Of a stretch of 64,000 nucleotides of DNA, positions 57,472-64,000 are shown in pieces. This stretch comes from Candidatus Binataceae bacterium. GTDB lineage: Bacteria > Desulfobacterota > Binatia > Binatales > Binataceae. The translations under genes were made by a program, and so were the position numbers. The notes under the pieces were generated by a model that was not told where the DNA came from, did not search any database, and was given only the letters and a program-made list of their open reading frames with translations. Location of the stretch: assembly GCA_035650475.1 (NCBI GenBank), contig DASRHP010000009.1:1-64000 (forward strand). The letters run 5' to 3'. The stretch's first letter is position 1. Each line of letters opens with the position of its first letter.

Positions 57472-58244
57472 TTCCCGTCGCTCCCGAAGTTAGACTGACC
57501 GGACCCGAAGATCGCCTCCGCAGAGCGCACGTACAGCGCCTGCAGGGCGAAGGTGTTGTCAACCTCCCCCGCCGCGACTCTGACGGCACCCAACGCCGCC
57601 ACCGCCCGGCCGCGCAGGCGCAGCCGGGCCATTTGCAGGCTCATCGCCTGGCCTTGTGCACCGGTAACCAAAGAGCAGGCTTCCGCGGCCTTGCAGTCGC
57701 CGACCAGCACAACGTCGACGTCCAGACGCGGGGCCAAATTCCCGAGCGCAAGCACGAGGTCATCCGATAGCTTTTCTAGCCCATCGCCACAGACCCGGTA
57801 AAGGGCAGCATAGACTTCGCCCTTGCGAGCGTCCAGCACTGTGCAAATCATCCGCCCCGGCGGGCATTCGGCCTCGGCCATCGCCGCCAGCGCCAGCGTA
57901 TCGAGGCTCGACACTCCCACCAGCGCGCATCCCGAAGCCATCGCTACCCCCTTGGCGTAGCTCAACCCCACGCGCAACCCGGTGAAGGAGCCCGGGCCGA
58001 TCCCGACCGCGATCCCCTTCAGATCCCCGGTTGTGAGCGCGGCCTGCTCGAGCAGCGCTGCCACCGCCTCGGGCAACTCGGCGCCGTGCGAGGCGACCGG
58101 GCGCGAGCACTCGGCGAGCACCCGTCCGCCGGCGACGACCGCAAGCTCGGCCTGCGCGCCGCCGGTTTCGATTCCCAGCACCGGCCCCGCCGCGGATGCG
58201 GCGTGCAGAGCGGTGTCAACTGCGCATAATGTGCGAGAGGTCAT
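57414..58244 (-). CDS. tsaB: tRNA threonylcarbamoyladenosine synthesis protein TsaB
   Basis: 276 residues. The ASKHA-fold N-terminus has VLGIETGGAQAELAVVAGGR, and ASHGAELPEAVAALL and GIAVGIGPGSFTGLRVGLSY are diagnostic for TsaB. It forms the scaffold of the TsaBDE complex making the t6A modification at position 37 of ANN-decoding tRNAs. The C-terminus, from about residue 240, is a low-complexity Ser/Asn/Lys extension. It overlaps rseP by 29 bases and DUF465 by 58. The exact start is uncertain; the family typically begins near VLGIET (GTG 58181). Confidence 0.9.
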   Translation of the reverse strand: MTSRTLCAVDTALHAASAAGPVLGIETGGAQAELAVVAGGRVLAECSRPVASHGAELPEAVAALLEQAALTTGDLKGIAVGIGPGSFTGLRVGLSYAKGVAMASGCALVGVSSLDTLALAAMAEAECPPGRMICTVLDARKGEVYAALYRVCGDGLEKLSDDLVLALGNLAPRLDVDVVLVGDCKAAEACSLVTGAQGQAMSLQMARLRLRGRAVAALGAVRVAAGEVDNTFALQALYVRSAEAIFGSGQSNFGSDGKWSGRKKNSSFSMRPMTKN

Positions 58245-59589
58245 TCACGATCACGAAGGTCATCAGCGCCACCAGCAACAGCAGCCCGATCTGCATCGCG
58301 AACTCGCGATGGCGAAGCTGCAACGGCTTACCGCGCAGGCCCTCGAGCAGGAAGAAGAACAGGTGCCCGCCGTCGAGCAGCGGCACCGGCAGCAGGTTGA
58401 TAATTCCCAGCTCCAGGCTCAGCATCACGGTGAACCCGGCAAGGTCGGCGAGCCCGCGATGGGCCTCCTTGCCGGCCATCTTGGCGATCATGATCGGCCC
58501 GCCCAGCGCCTGGCGCGCCGGCGTGGTGCCGTTGATCACCATCGCGATTCCCATCACCAGCTGGTAGCTCAGGTTGGCGGTCGCTGTCAGACTCGCGCCG
58601 ACCGCGCGCAGCGGCCCGTAGTGCAGCGTGCCCTCGTCGCCGCGCGGCCCGACGCCGATGAGCCACACCGGCATCGTCGTGCCATAGATGGTTTTCTCGT
58701 TCTGGCGCACCGGCGTGACCTCGATCGCCAGCCGCCTCGGCGCGCCGCCCGCAGTGGGACGCGCGATATCGATCTTCAGCCGCGCCCCGGCGCTCGATTT
58801 GATCGCGTCGGAAAGGTCCGCCCAGCTCTCGACCTTGCGCCCGTCCACCGCCAGCACCTCGTCGCCCGAGCGCAGCCCGGCGGTCGCTGCTGGCATCCCC
58901 TGCTTGACCATGCCGACGATCGGCTTGGTGTACGGCACACCGTAAACATAGACGAGCGCCATCAGAATCGGGGCGAACAGGATATTCGACACCGGGCCGG
59001 CCATCACGATCTTGGTGCGCCGCCACAAGCTCTGGGTCGGAAAAGCCTGCGCGCGGTAACACTGCATCAGCGCCGCCGGCCGGCGCTCGACCAGATTCTT
59101 GACCGCCGTCTCGACCGAGCCGCATCGCTCGACCTCTTCGAGCAGAAGCGCCTCGTCCGGACGCACCTCGCGCCCGAGTATTGCGTCGGCGCTTTCAGCC
59201 GGAGGCTGATCCGCGGACGATACGACGCGCCGGGCCAGCGCGAGCAGCGCTTGGTCGCGTTCGGCGGCCGGACGCGCGGGGGCGCCGCGGTGCCGACGTT
59301 CGGCGTCCAGAAGATCGGCCTGAAGCTCGCGCAGGAAGCCCTCCAGCGTATCAGCGTTGGGTTCCTCGGCGACCTCGTCGCCGAGCATCCGGACGTATCC
59401 GCCGAGCGGGGTTGCGCCGATCGCGTAATCGGTCTGGCCGCGCCGGATTCCGAATAGCCGGGGCGGGTAGCCGATCGAGAAGCGCAGGACCCGCACTCCG
59501 GAGCGCTTGGCCATCACGAAGTGGCCCGCCTCGTGGACGAGGATCAGGAGGGCGAAAATGATGACCGCTGAAACGATGGATGTGATCAT
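58216..59589 (-). CDS. rseP: Site-2 metalloprotease RseP
   Basis: 457 residues. The zinc site is HEAGH at residues 19-23 in the first helix, with the second-half ligand in LLPVPLLDGGHLFFF. One PDZ domain is visible (GMVKQGMPAATAGLRSGDEV, VLAVDGRKVESWADLSDAI). Between about residues 78 and 178 there is an insertion absent from E. coli RseP at this length, charged and helical (ERDQALLALARRVV, ILGREVRPDEALLLEEVERC). It cleaves membrane anti-sigma factors and signal peptides. It follows cdsA after 54 bp; dxr, often between them, is missing. Confidence 0.93.
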   Translation of the reverse strand: MITSIVSAVIIFALLILVHEAGHFVMAKRSGVRVLRFSIGYPPRLFGIRRGQTDYAIGATPLGGYVRMLGDEVAEEPNADTLEGFLRELQADLLDAERRHRGAPARPAAERDQALLALARRVVSSADQPPAESADAILGREVRPDEALLLEEVERCGSVETAVKNLVERRPAALMQCYRAQAFPTQSLWRRTKIVMAGPVSNILFAPILMALVYVYGVPYTKPIVGMVKQGMPAATAGLRSGDEVLAVDGRKVESWADLSDAIKSSAGARLKIDIARPTAGGAPRRLAIEVTPVRQNEKTIYGTTMPVWLIGVGPRGDEGTLHYGPLRAVGASLTATANLSYQLVMGIAMVINGTTPARQALGGPIMIAKMAGKEAHRGLADLAGFTVMLSLELGIINLLPVPLLDGGHLFFFLLEGLRGKPLQLRHREFAMQIGLLLLVALMTFVIVNDLSHIMRS

Positions 59590-59643
59590 AATTGGCTGAA
59601 AAGGCGGGGGTGCCTGCGCGCGGGGACGAGCGGCTCCACAGGG

Positions 59644-60429
59644 TCACCTGCTCCAATAATAGGCCAAAGCCACGGCGAAAACCATGCTGCACGTGCGGTC
59701 CAGCAGACCGCCGTGCCCGGGGATAATCCAGCCCGAGTCCTTCACGCCCGCGCTACGCTTGAACGCCGAGCCGGCCAGATCGCCGAGCTGCGCCAGAATC
59801 CCGAACGCGGCCGAAAGCGCCAGCGTCTTGGCGGGGCTCCACTGCGGCACGAGCGGCGCGCGCAATCCAAGGCCCGCGGCGACGCAGAGCACCAGCCCGC
59901 CGACTGCCCCTTCGACGGTCTTGTTCGGGCTCAGGCGCGGGGCCAACTTGGTCCGTCCCAGCCACGAGCCCGCGAAATAGGCTCCCGTGTCGCTCGCCAT
60001 CACCAGCAGCAGGACGAGAACCAGGGTCGCGATTCCAGTGGGGCCATTGCGCAGCAGCGCGAAATAGGGGAACAGCGCGCCGACGTAGAATGCGCCGAGC
60101 ACGGTCAAGCCGAGCCCGGGCGTCGAGGGGGCCGCGCCATTGAGGCCGACGCGCGCCGTGAAAGTGAGCATCGCGAGCACCACCGCAAGCGGGACGAACC
60201 ACAGCGGCTGCGGCGCGCAACTCAGCACAAGTGCGGTTCCTCCTCCGGCTACCACGAGCGCCGCCAGCGGCGCTGCGCCGCATGCGCGAGTCATCGCGGC
60301 GACCTCGTAGAGCCCCCATGCCGTCAACACGCCGATAAAGGCGCTGAAGGCCGCGGGCGGCGCGAACACCACCACCGCAAAGAGCGCGGGCAGCGCGATC
60401 AGCGCGGTCCAGACCCTAGTTCGCAGCAC
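59644..60429 (-). CDS. cdsA: Phosphatidate cytidylyltransferase
   Basis: 261 residues with about eight membrane helices. The C-terminal CdsA signature is SAFKRSAGVKDSGWIIPGHG, then GLLDRTCSMVF, where Thr-Cys stands in place of the usual Phe-Asp. ASDTGAYFAGSWLGRTKLAP and LSPNKTVEGAVGGL are also conserved. It makes CDP-diacylglycerol, substrate of PssA in the same cluster. Start is the GTG at 60429, which overlaps uppS by 14 bases; longer frames to 60573 read through uppS. No clear Shine-Dalgarno sequence is present. Confidence 0.92.
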   Translation of the reverse strand: MLRTRVWTALIALPALFAVVVFAPPAAFSAFIGVLTAWGLYEVAAMTRACGAAPLAALVVAGGGTALVLSCAPQPLWFVPLAVVLAMLTFTARVGLNGAAPSTPGLGLTVLGAFYVGALFPYFALLRNGPTGIATLVLVLLLVMASDTGAYFAGSWLGRTKLAPRLSPNKTVEGAVGGLVLCVAAGLGLRAPLVPQWSPAKTLALSAAFGILAQLGDLAGSAFKRSAGVKDSGWIIPGHGGLLDRTCSMVFAVALAYYWSR

Positions 60430-61207
60430 GCAGGCGTTGGTTGCCGGTAGAGGCGGCGTCGAGCGCGCCGAAGCGCCGCTCGCGCTGCTGGTAGGCCACG
60501 AGTGCTTGGAGAAAATCGCGTTCGCGAAAGTCGGGCCACAGGGTGTTGGTGAAATACAGCTCGGTGTAGGCAAGTTGGTAGAGGAAGAAATTCGAAATCC
60601 GCTGCTCGCCGGAAGTCCGGATCAACAGGTCGGGGTCGGGCAGGTCGCAGCCGCCGGCGAGCCGGCTCGCCACCGCCTGCTCGTCCACCTCCTCGGGCCG
60701 CAGCCGGCAGGCGGCGACGTCCTCGGCGATCCGCCGCGCGGCCCGCGCCACGTCCTGACGCCCGCCGTAGGAGAGCGCCAGCACCGCGGTCATCGAGCGG
60801 TTGTTCGCTGTCGCCGCGACCGCGCTGTCCAGCGCGCGGCGCACCGGCGGCGGCAGCCGATCGAGGTCGCCCAGCGCGATCACGCGGATGTCGCGCTTCA
60901 TCAGCCGCTTGGTCTCGGTGAGCAGGTAGCGATGGAACAGCTCCATCAGGAAACGCACCTCGGTGCTCGGACGCTGCCAGTTCTCATTGGAGAAGACGAA
61001 GAGGGTGAGATAGGCGATGCCGATCTCGCGCGCGGCTTCGACCACTGCGCGCACCGAATCCTTGCCGCGGCGATGGCCCGCCGAGCGGGTGAGCCCGCGT
61101 TGGCTCGCCCAGCGGCCGTTGCCGTCCATCACGATCGCGACGTGACGGGGCAGGCGCGCCGGGTCGAGCGAGAGTCCGGGAAATTCGTCGAGTGGGAGTG
61201 AAGCCAC
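60416..61207 (-). CDS. uppS: Undecaprenyl diphosphate synthase
   Basis: 263 residues of cis-prenyltransferase type. HVAIVMDGNGRWASQRGLTR carries the catalytic Asp, RSAGHRRGKDSVRAVVEAA, LTLFVFSNENWQRPSTEVRF and DLLIRTSGEQRISNFFLYQL then AYTELYFTNTLWPDF are the classic blocks. It makes the C55 lipid carrier for peptidoglycan. The 14-base overlap with cdsA and the 49-base gap from frr are typical of the rpsB-tsf-pyrH-frr-uppS-cdsA string. Confidence 0.96.
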   Translation of the reverse strand: MASLPLDEFPGLSLDPARLPRHVAIVMDGNGRWASQRGLTRSAGHRRGKDSVRAVVEAAREIGIAYLTLFVFSNENWQRPSTEVRFLMELFHRYLLTETKRLMKRDIRVIALGDLDRLPPPVRRALDSAVAATANNRSMTAVLALSYGGRQDVARAARRIAEDVAACRLRPEEVDEQAVASRLAGGCDLPDPDLLIRTSGEQRISNFFLYQLAYTELYFTNTLWPDFRERDFLQALVAYQQRERRFGALDAASTGNQRLRAAN

Positions 61208-61256
61208 GAACCGGGTTAGTCGCGCCGCAGCGCCAGCGGGGGCCTGCCGGGCGGTT

Positions 61257-61829
61257 TCAGACCTCCATGATCTCGGCTTCCTTGGCGGCCAGCACCTTGT
61301 CGATCCTATCGATCACCTCGGTGGTCAGCTGCTGCACCTTGGCTTCGGCGGCGCGCAAGGCGTCGTCGGTGAGCTTCTTGTCCTTGTGCAGCCGCTTGAG
61401 CTCATCATTGGCGTCGCGCCGATGGTTGCGCACGCCGACCCGATGCTCTTCGGCGACCTTTCGCACGTGGCGTACCAGTTCCTTGCGCCGCTCTTCGGTC
61501 AGCTCGGGAATTGGCACCCGGATGATTTTGCCGTCGTTGATCGGCGTGAGTCCCAGGTCGGAGGTCTGGATCGCCTTTTCGATCTCGTGCAACGCGCCCT
61601 TGTCATAGGGCGTGATCACGAGCAGCCGCGGCTCGGGCGCCGACAGCCCGGCGAGCTGGCGCAGGGGAGTCTTCGCGCCGTAATAATTGACCTGCAGCCC
61701 CTCGAGCAGCGCGGTCGAGGCGCGCCCGGTGCGTACCCGCGCGAACTCGTGGCGCAGCGACTCCAACGCTTCCTCCATCTGGAGGCGCGCCATCTCAATG
61801 ACTTCGGCGTGGGCTTCTTCAGCGGCCAC
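61257..61829 (-). CDS. frr: Ribosome recycling factor
   Basis: 190 residues, normal size. The helical domain has [20 protein letters not shown] then [20 protein letters not shown]; the C-terminal part has [20 protein letters not shown] and [19 protein letters not shown]. It splits post-termination ribosomes with EF-G. The start codon overlaps the pyrH end by 11 bases. The conserved position between pyrH and uppS supports the assignment. Confidence 0.97.
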   Translation of the reverse strand: MAAEEAHAEVIEMARLQMEEALESLRHEFARVRTGRASTALLEGLQVNYYGAKTPLRQLAGLSAPEPRLLVITPYDKGALHEIEKAIQTSDLGLTPINDGKIIRVPIPELTEERRKELVRHVRKVAEEHRVGVRNHRRDANDELKRLHKDKKLTDDALRAAEAKVQQLTTEVIDRIDKVLAAKEAEIMEV

Positions 61830-62568
61830 TTTGCACCCAGGTCCCGATCGGCTCGCCCATCACGGCCCTTTTTATATTACCGGTCTGGCGCAGGTTAAAC
61901 ACGATGATCGGCAGGTTGTTGTCCATGCACATCGAGATCGCCGTCGAGTCCATCACCTTGAGGCCGCGCTCGAGCAGGTCAAGGTAGGTCAGGTGGTCGA
62001 AGCGCCGGGCGCCCGGCTCGCGCAGGGGGTCGCGGTCATAGACCCCATCGACGTGATGGCTGGCCTTGAGGATGACCTCGGCGCCGATCTCCAGCGCGCG
62101 CAGGCTGGCCGCGGTGTCGGTGGTGAAGTAGGGATTGCCGGTGCCGGCGGCGAAGATCACCACCCGGCCCTTTTCCAGATGGCGCACCGCGCGGCGGCGG
62201 ATGTAGGGTTCGCACACCGCCTGCATCGCGATCGCCGAGAGCACGCGGGTGGTGACGCCGGCGCGCTCGAGGGCGTTTTGCAGGGCCAGCGCGTTGATCA
62301 CCGTGCCCAGCATCCCCATCTGGTCGGCGCTCGCGCGGTCCATCCCGCGCGCCTCGTATTCGCTGCCGCGCAGGATGTTGCCCGCGCCGATCACCATCGC
62401 GAGCTGCACCCCGAGCGCGCTTACCTCCTTGATTTCCAGGGCGACCGCGGCGAGCGTGTCGAGGTCGATGCCGCTTGCACCGGCGGGCGCCAGCGCCTGT
62501 CCCGACAGCTTGAGCAGCACGCGGCGGAAGCGGGGCTTTTGTGCCGCGCCGCCGACCGCCTCACTCAT
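61819..62568 (-). CDS. pyrH: UMP kinase
   Basis: 249 residues, amino-acid-kinase fold. [20 protein letters not shown] is the start, with [40 protein letters not shown] and [39 protein letters not shown] following. It phosphorylates UMP in pyrimidine synthesis and is usually GTP-activated. ATG 62568 is chosen; the long frame upstream to 63090 is antisense-like noise within tsf. It lies 31 bp after tsf and overlaps frr by 11. Confidence 0.97.
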   Translation of the reverse strand: MSEAVGGAAQKPRFRRVLLKLSGQALAPAGASGIDLDTLAAVALEIKEVSALGVQLAMVIGAGNILRGSEYEARGMDRASADQMGMLGTVINALALQNALERAGVTTRVLSAIAMQAVCEPYIRRRAVRHLEKGRVVIFAAGTGNPYFTTDTAASLRALEIGAEVILKASHHVDGVYDRDPLREPGARRFDHLTYLDLLERGLKVMDSTAISMCMDNNLPIIVFNLRQTGNIKRAVMGEPIGTWVQSGR

Positions 62569-62599
62569 CGCCCTACCCCTCCTGAGACAGCCGCGCCGG

Positions 62600-63217
<618 letters not shown>

Positions 63218-63257
63218 CCCGAATCCGAAATTCCCTGTACGTAGTATTCAAGCTTGC

Positions 63258-63286
63258 GGCGCCCCGCCACCCGCTTGCGGGGTGCC
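63258..63286 (-). promoter_or_regulatory. Hairpin between rpsB and tsf
   Basis: Ten base pairs (63258-63267 with 63277-63286, one G:T) form a strong stem in the intergenic space. No T-run follows on the minus strand, so it is probably an mRNA stability or partial-termination element rather than a full terminator. Confidence 0.4.
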
Positions 63287-63312
63287 TCGGGGTGCCGGAA
63301 ATAATCCTGTGT

Positions 63313-64000
63313 CTAGACCGACTGGCTGGGCGGCTCGGGACTGGGCGCGCCGTCGGCGCTAGCGCCCAGGTCCTCCTCGCCCTTCTGTCGCTCCTCGGCG
63401 AGGCGCTTGCCTTCGAGCACCGCGTCGGCCATCGCCGCCGTGAACAGCTTGATCGCGCGAATGGCGTCGTCGTTGCCCGGGATGCGGTAGGCGATGAGGT
63501 CAGGGTCGCAGTTCGTATCGACCACGGCGACGACCGGAATGCCGAGCCGCTTGGCCTCGGCGACCGCGATGTCCTCCTTCTTGGTGTCGATCACCCACAG
63601 CGCGTCGGGCAGCTTGCGCATGTTCTTGATCCCGGCCAGATTCGCCATCAGCTTGGCGTGCTCGCGCGCGTTCTCGCTCATCTCCTTCTTGGTCAACGCC
63701 TGGATCATCTCGGGGTCGGCCATAATCTCCTCGAGCTTCTTGAGCCGCTCGATGGAGGCGCGGATGGTCTGGAAGTTGGTCAGCATCCCGCCCAGCCAGC
63801 GGTTGTTGACATAGAACATCCCGCAGCGTTCGGCCTCCTCACGGACGATGTCCTGGGCCTGTTTCTTGGTGCCGACGAAGAGCAGGGTGCCGCCCTGAGC
63901 CGCGAGGTCGCGCACGAAGTCGTAGGCTTCGCGGAACATGCGCACGGTCTGCTGGAGGTCGATGATGTAGATGCCGTTGCGGGCGCCGAAGATGTAGGGC
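63313..64000 (-). CDS. rpsB: 30S ribosomal protein S2, N-terminus outside the window
   Basis: At least 228 residues are visible and the frame runs off the right edge, so roughly the first 20-30 residues are missing. S2 blocks present are the [20 protein letters not shown] segment, [60 protein letters not shown] and [20 protein letters not shown]. The C-terminal tail is acidic and Ser/Pro-rich. First gene of the rpsB-tsf-pyrH-frr string. It binds the 30S subunit and is often autoregulated. Confidence 0.97.
   Translation of the reverse strand, partial: PYIFGARNGIYIIDLQQTVRMFREAYDFVRDLAAQGGTLLFVGTKKQAQDIVREEAERCGMFYVNNRWLGGMLTNFQTIRASIERLKKLEEIMADPEMIQALTKKEMSENAREHAKLMANLAGIKNMRKLPDALWVIDTKKEDIAVAEAKRLGIPVVAVVDTNCDPDLIAYRIPGNDDAIRAIKLFTAAMADAVLEGKRLAEERQKGEEDLGASADGAPSPEPPSQSV

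Overview
The window is GC-rich bacterial chromosome with densely packed genes on both strands. It has no rRNA, no complete tRNA gene, no CRISPR array and no intact insertion sequence. The gene mix suggests a soil or marine member of the deltaproteobacteria-like lineages; Binatota-type bacteria would fit, but this is inference only. Supporting genes are two flavin/F420-type luciferase-like oxidoreductases, paired family III CoA-transferases, EthD and SCP2 proteins, esterases, a type II pantothenate kinase, cobalamin-dependent MetH and a selenocysteine synthase. The order ilvN-ilvC-psd-pssA-leuA-leuB-asd-like-truA also resembles that known from deltaproteobacteria.

Layout. 1-15.2 kb is accessory and metabolic: the 3' end of sat, a polytopic membrane protein, a cupin, a CocE-type hydrolase, two tandem HSL-type esterases, an orphan Dam-like methylase coupled to a DsbA-like protein, a gamma-glutamyltransferase/cyclase pair and two tandem glycine-zipper lipoproteins. 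This part also holds three damaged genes: a small membrane protein interrupted by TGA, an NTF2-like remnant and a frameshifted NUDIX gene. 15.2-20.2 kb carries metH and an ECF sigma factor translationally coupled to a methylguanine methyltransferase with an Ada-type zinc module at its C-terminus. 20.4-29 kb holds a methyltransferase, a DUF1499 protein and a minus-strand run guaB, ddl, rdgB, a glycosyltransferase-like gene, an MscS channel with a cyclic-nucleotide domain, and a double EthD protein. guaB has a terminator-like hairpin in its leader. 29-41 kb has luciferase-like oxidoreductases, a haem-oxygenase-like diiron protein, DsbD, a RibBA with a degenerate second domain, an MFS exporter, selA, dodecin, a zinc-ribbon/TonB-C/BON membrane protein and an SCP2 protein. 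41-49 kb has a LolC/E permease, two CoA-transferases, CoaW, RarA, a probable selenoprotein and HU.

49-64 kb, all on the minus strand, is a biosynthetic and housekeeping run. In transcription order it reads rpsB-tsf-pyrH-frr-uppS-cdsA-rseP-tsaB-DUF465-ilvN-ilvC-psd-pssA, then a leucine attenuator (promoter, Leu-rich leader peptide, pause hairpin, terminator), leuA, leuB, an Asd/USG-1-like gene and truA. Many of these genes overlap by a few bases, so a long operon is likely.

The most interesting signal is at 47833-48465. An AhpD-like peroxidase-related protein has TGA exactly where the second cysteine of its CxxC redox motif should be. An 8-bp hairpin with a GU-containing loop lies at the spacing of a bacterial SECIS, and selA is encoded 10.5 kb away. 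I read it as a CxxU selenoprotein. The leuA attenuator, with an apparently leaderless leader peptide, and the sigma/Ada pair are the next strongest.
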